Shown piece after piece: positions 62,169-64,000 of a stretch of DNA of 64,000 nt (positions are counted from its first letter, which is position 1; every line of letters starts with the position of its first letter). The translations under genes and the position numbers were made by a program. The stretch is from Streptomyces sp. NBC_00443. Lineage in GTDB: Bacteria; Actinomycetota; Actinomycetes; Streptomycetales; Streptomycetaceae. The notes beneath the pieces are model-generated. The model had not been told where the DNA came from. It worked only from the letters and a program-made list of their open reading frames with translations, and ran no database searches. The stretch is taken from NCBI RefSeq assembly GCF_036014175.1, contig NZ_CP107917.1:5952001-6016000 (forward strand), written 5' to 3'.

Positions 62169-63560
62169 TCACACGTACCGCAGCTCCGCCGGCCGCACCG
62201 ATCGCCGCAGCAACGGCAGGGACGTGGCCGCGGCCAGCAGACAGGCGGCGTAGACGGCGAGCGGGACCACGAGGGCCAGGTACGGCACGTCCGGCACCGT
62301 GTGCTCCGAGGTGACCGAGGCGTACCACGCGCTGATCGTCATGCCGCCGAGGCCCGCCACCGCGACCGCGGGTGCCAGCGGCAGCGCGGTCTCCAGCAGC
62401 AGCGCCCGCCGCAGCACCGCGCTCGGCACACCGGCGGCTGCCTGTGCGGCCAGCCCCCGGCGCCGGGTGGCCAGCGACTCGGCGGTGCCGACGGCCAGCG
62501 CCGACAGGACGAGGACGAGGGCGAGGAGGATCGCGGCGCCCGTGAGGCCGAGGCCGTTCGTGTAGTACTCCATGTTCATGCCCAGCCGACCGTCGCGGCG
62601 CATGGCCCGCAGATCGGCGAGCAGCACCTCACGGACGCCCACGAAGCCGGCGCCGACGACCGTGACCACCAGCACGCCCGCATGCGTACGGGCCGCCGCC
62701 CACGGGTCGTCGCGCAGCCGCGCCGCGGCGATCAGCAGTGCCGGGCGCTGGGCCCGGGCGGCGAAGGCCTCGCCCAGGCGCCGGGAGGACGAACCGGCCA
62801 GCCACAGTGAGGCGGCCGCGATCAGCAGGGTCACGGTGCAGACCGTGAACGGGACGACGGTGAAGCCCAGGCGATTGGCGCGGTAAGGCGTCGCGGCGAT
62901 CACCACCGCCGCACACACCACCAGCAGCGTGAGCAGCCCGGTGACCAGCCCGAACACCCGCCCCGGACCACGCGTCGGCCGTACCCGCCGTACCCGGCCC
63001 AGCGGCGAGGCCACCACACGCCGCAGCGACAGTGTGCTCACGGCGGCGCCCAGCACCGGGACGGTCACGGCGACCAGGGCGATGCCGAGCCACGCCATGG
63101 GTTCGGGGGCCTGCCACACGCGCAGCAGTATCAGGACGCAGAAGACGGTGGCCACGGCCGACCCGGCCAGACAGGCCAGCCCTGCCTCCAGGGCCGCGAT
63201 CCGCCGCACCTGGGCGGGCGCGGCCCCCGCGAGCCGCAGTGCGGCCAGGCGCCGGTCGCGGTGCACCGCACCCACCCGCGCGCACTGCCCGAGGAACCCG
63301 AGCACCGGCACCAGCAGCATCAGCAGCACGGCGATCACGCCCCGCCGGTCGCTGGGCTGGTTGAGGAGCCCGGCGCCGAAGGACACCGAGTACTGCCCGT
63401 CCACCGCGGCGAGCGTGGCGACCGCCAGCCCGATCCCCGTCGCGCCCCCCGCCCCCACCGCCGTCAGCGTGACCCGCCACCACTCCCGCCGGTCGGACCC
63501 TCGGGTGAGCAGCCAGGCCAGCCGGAGGTCGGCGCTCAGGCGGTTCCGCCGGTTCCTCAT
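62169..63560 (-). CDS. FtsX-type ABC transporter permease
   Basis: A 463-residue permease with about ten helices arranged as two FtsX modules, without a large MacB periplasmic domain. LRLAGAAPAQVRRIAALEA and the C-terminal AAGVPSAVLRRALLLETALPLAP repeat the FtsX-domain pattern. The ATG overlaps the stop of the ATP-binding gene (ATGA), so the two form one exporter, of the type often linked to antimicrobial peptide or lantibiotic resistance. Substrate unknown. No sensor kinase lies within the window. Confidence 0.88.
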   Translation of the reverse strand: MRNRRNRLSADLRLAWLLTRGSDRREWWRVTLTAVGAGGATGIGLAVATLAAVDGQYSVSFGAGLLNQPSDRRGVIAVLLMLLVPVLGFLGQCARVGAVHRDRRLAALRLAGAAPAQVRRIAALEAGLACLAGSAVATVFCVLILLRVWQAPEPMAWLGIALVAVTVPVLGAAVSTLSLRRVVASPLGRVRRVRPTRGPGRVFGLVTGLLTLLVVCAAVVIAATPYRANRLGFTVVPFTVCTVTLLIAAASLWLAGSSSRRLGEAFAARAQRPALLIAAARLRDDPWAAARTHAGVLVVTVVGAGFVGVREVLLADLRAMRRDGRLGMNMEYYTNGLGLTGAAILLALVLVLSALAVGTAESLATRRRGLAAQAAAGVPSAVLRRALLLETALPLAPAVAVAGLGGMTISAWYASVTSEHTVPDVPYLALVVPLAVYAACLLAAATSLPLLRRSVRPAELRYV

Positions 63561-64000
63561 GCCGCCACCCCCAGTGGCGTCACGGTGCCGTCGGCCAGTC
63601 GTACCTCGCGGTCCGCGTACGCCGCCACCTGGGCGTCGTGCGTGATCAGCAGCACCGCCGTGCCCGACTCGCGGGCCGTGTGCGTCAGAGCCGTCATCAC
63701 CTGCTCGCCCGCAAGCGAGTCCAGCGCCCCGGTCGGCTCGTCCGCGAAGACGATCCTCGGGCCGGTGACCAGGGCCCGCGCCAGGGCCGCCCGCTGGGCC
63801 TGGCCGCCGCTCATCTCGCCGGGCCGCAGCTCCTCCTGCCCGCGCACCCCGAACCGCTCCAGCCACTCACCGGCCTGCGCCTGCGCCTCCTGCCGACGGG
63901 CACCCGCGAGCAGCAGCGGCAGCGCGACATTGTCCAGGGCCGTCAGCTCGGGGATCAGCTGCCCGAACTGGAAGACCACGCCGAATTCCGTACGCCGCAG
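63557..64000 (-). CDS. ABC transporter ATP-binding protein (partial, cut by window end)
   Basis: The C-terminal 147 or so residues of an ATPase of the LolD/MacB family: the Q-loop in VVFQFGQLIPELTALDNVALPL, signature MSGGQAQRAALARALV, Walker B IVFADEPTGALDS and the H-loop LLITHDAQVAAYADRE. The Walker A end lies outside the window. It is partner of the FtsX-type permease that follows with a 4-base overlap. Confidence 0.93.
   Translation of the reverse strand: MRRTEFGVVFQFGQLIPELTALDNVALPLLLAGARRQEAQAQAGEWLERFGVRGQEELRPGEMSGGQAQRAALARALVTGPRIVFADEPTGALDSLAGEQVMTALTHTARESGTAVLLITHDAQVAAYADREVRLADGTVTPLGVAA

Overview
The window is high-GC actinobacterial chromosome, almost certainly Streptomyces. 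The evidence is the strong third-position G/C bias, frequent GTG/TTG starts, a MelC1/MelC2 tyrosinase operon, DynA/DynB-type dynamins next to ssbB, a CsnR-K-like chitosan-oligosaccharide locus, an LAXTG-anchored TQXA surface protein, and at least one TTA (bldA-type) codon. It reads as core-region chromosome with short patches of accessory debris. No prophage, intact insertion sequence or CRISPR array is visible.

Layout. 0-0.3 kb: a non-coding dispersed repeat. A shortened copy lies in the opposite orientation at 50.9-51.0 kb. 0.3-2.3 kb: acyl-CoA synthetase. 2.3-11.9 kb (minus): an eight-gene, mostly start/stop-overlapping Wzx/Wzy-type exopolysaccharide operon (glycosyltransferase, priming glycosylphosphotransferase, polymerase/ligase, flippase, deacetylase, glycosyltransferase, Wzz-like protein, GNAT/FemAB-like transferase). 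12.1-14.7 kb: five small exported proteins, three of them near-identical tandem paralogues. 15-18.6 kb: GH16-like protein, VKOR, tyrosinase operon, DUF2087 regulator. 18.6-22.4 kb: dehydrogenase, epimerase-like protein, SDR, enoyl-CoA hydratase. 22.4-27 kb: a gene graveyard with an NRPS condensation-domain remnant fused to an FtsX-permease remnant, and a GH74 tail meeting a VapC tail, plus a few small intact genes. 27.2 kb: tRNA-Arg(UCU). 27.5-34.6 kb: dynA-dynB, ssbB, TQXA/LAXTG protein, small secreted protein. 35-39.3 kb: EttA, thioesterase, unknown, truncated haemoglobin, PCMT-like methyltransferase. 39.4-50.7 kb (minus): a seven-gene signalling cluster, GlnX-like, GlnH-like, coiled-coil protein, PknG-like kinase, PP2C phosphatase, VWA protein, FHA protein. 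51-57.9 kb (minus): csnK-H-G-F-E-R-like locus with a 15-bp palindromic operator. 58-64 kb: MFS, Uma2, MscS, HNH, and an FtsX-type ABC transporter cut by the window end.

How they work together. The polysaccharide operon carries a full set for building, flipping, polymerising and trimming a surface polymer, and several small exported proteins sit beside it. The GlnX/GlnH/PknG cluster joins an extracellular amino-acid-type sensor to a soluble kinase and adds a phosphatase, a phosphothreonine-reading FHA protein and a VWA protein. The phosphatase appears frameshifted near its end in this sequence. The csn-like locus imports amino-sugar oligomers, phosphorylates and cleaves them under a ROK repressor.

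Limits. All family calls come from motif recognition by eye. No database search or structure prediction was run, and start codons were chosen from ribosome-binding sites and overlaps.
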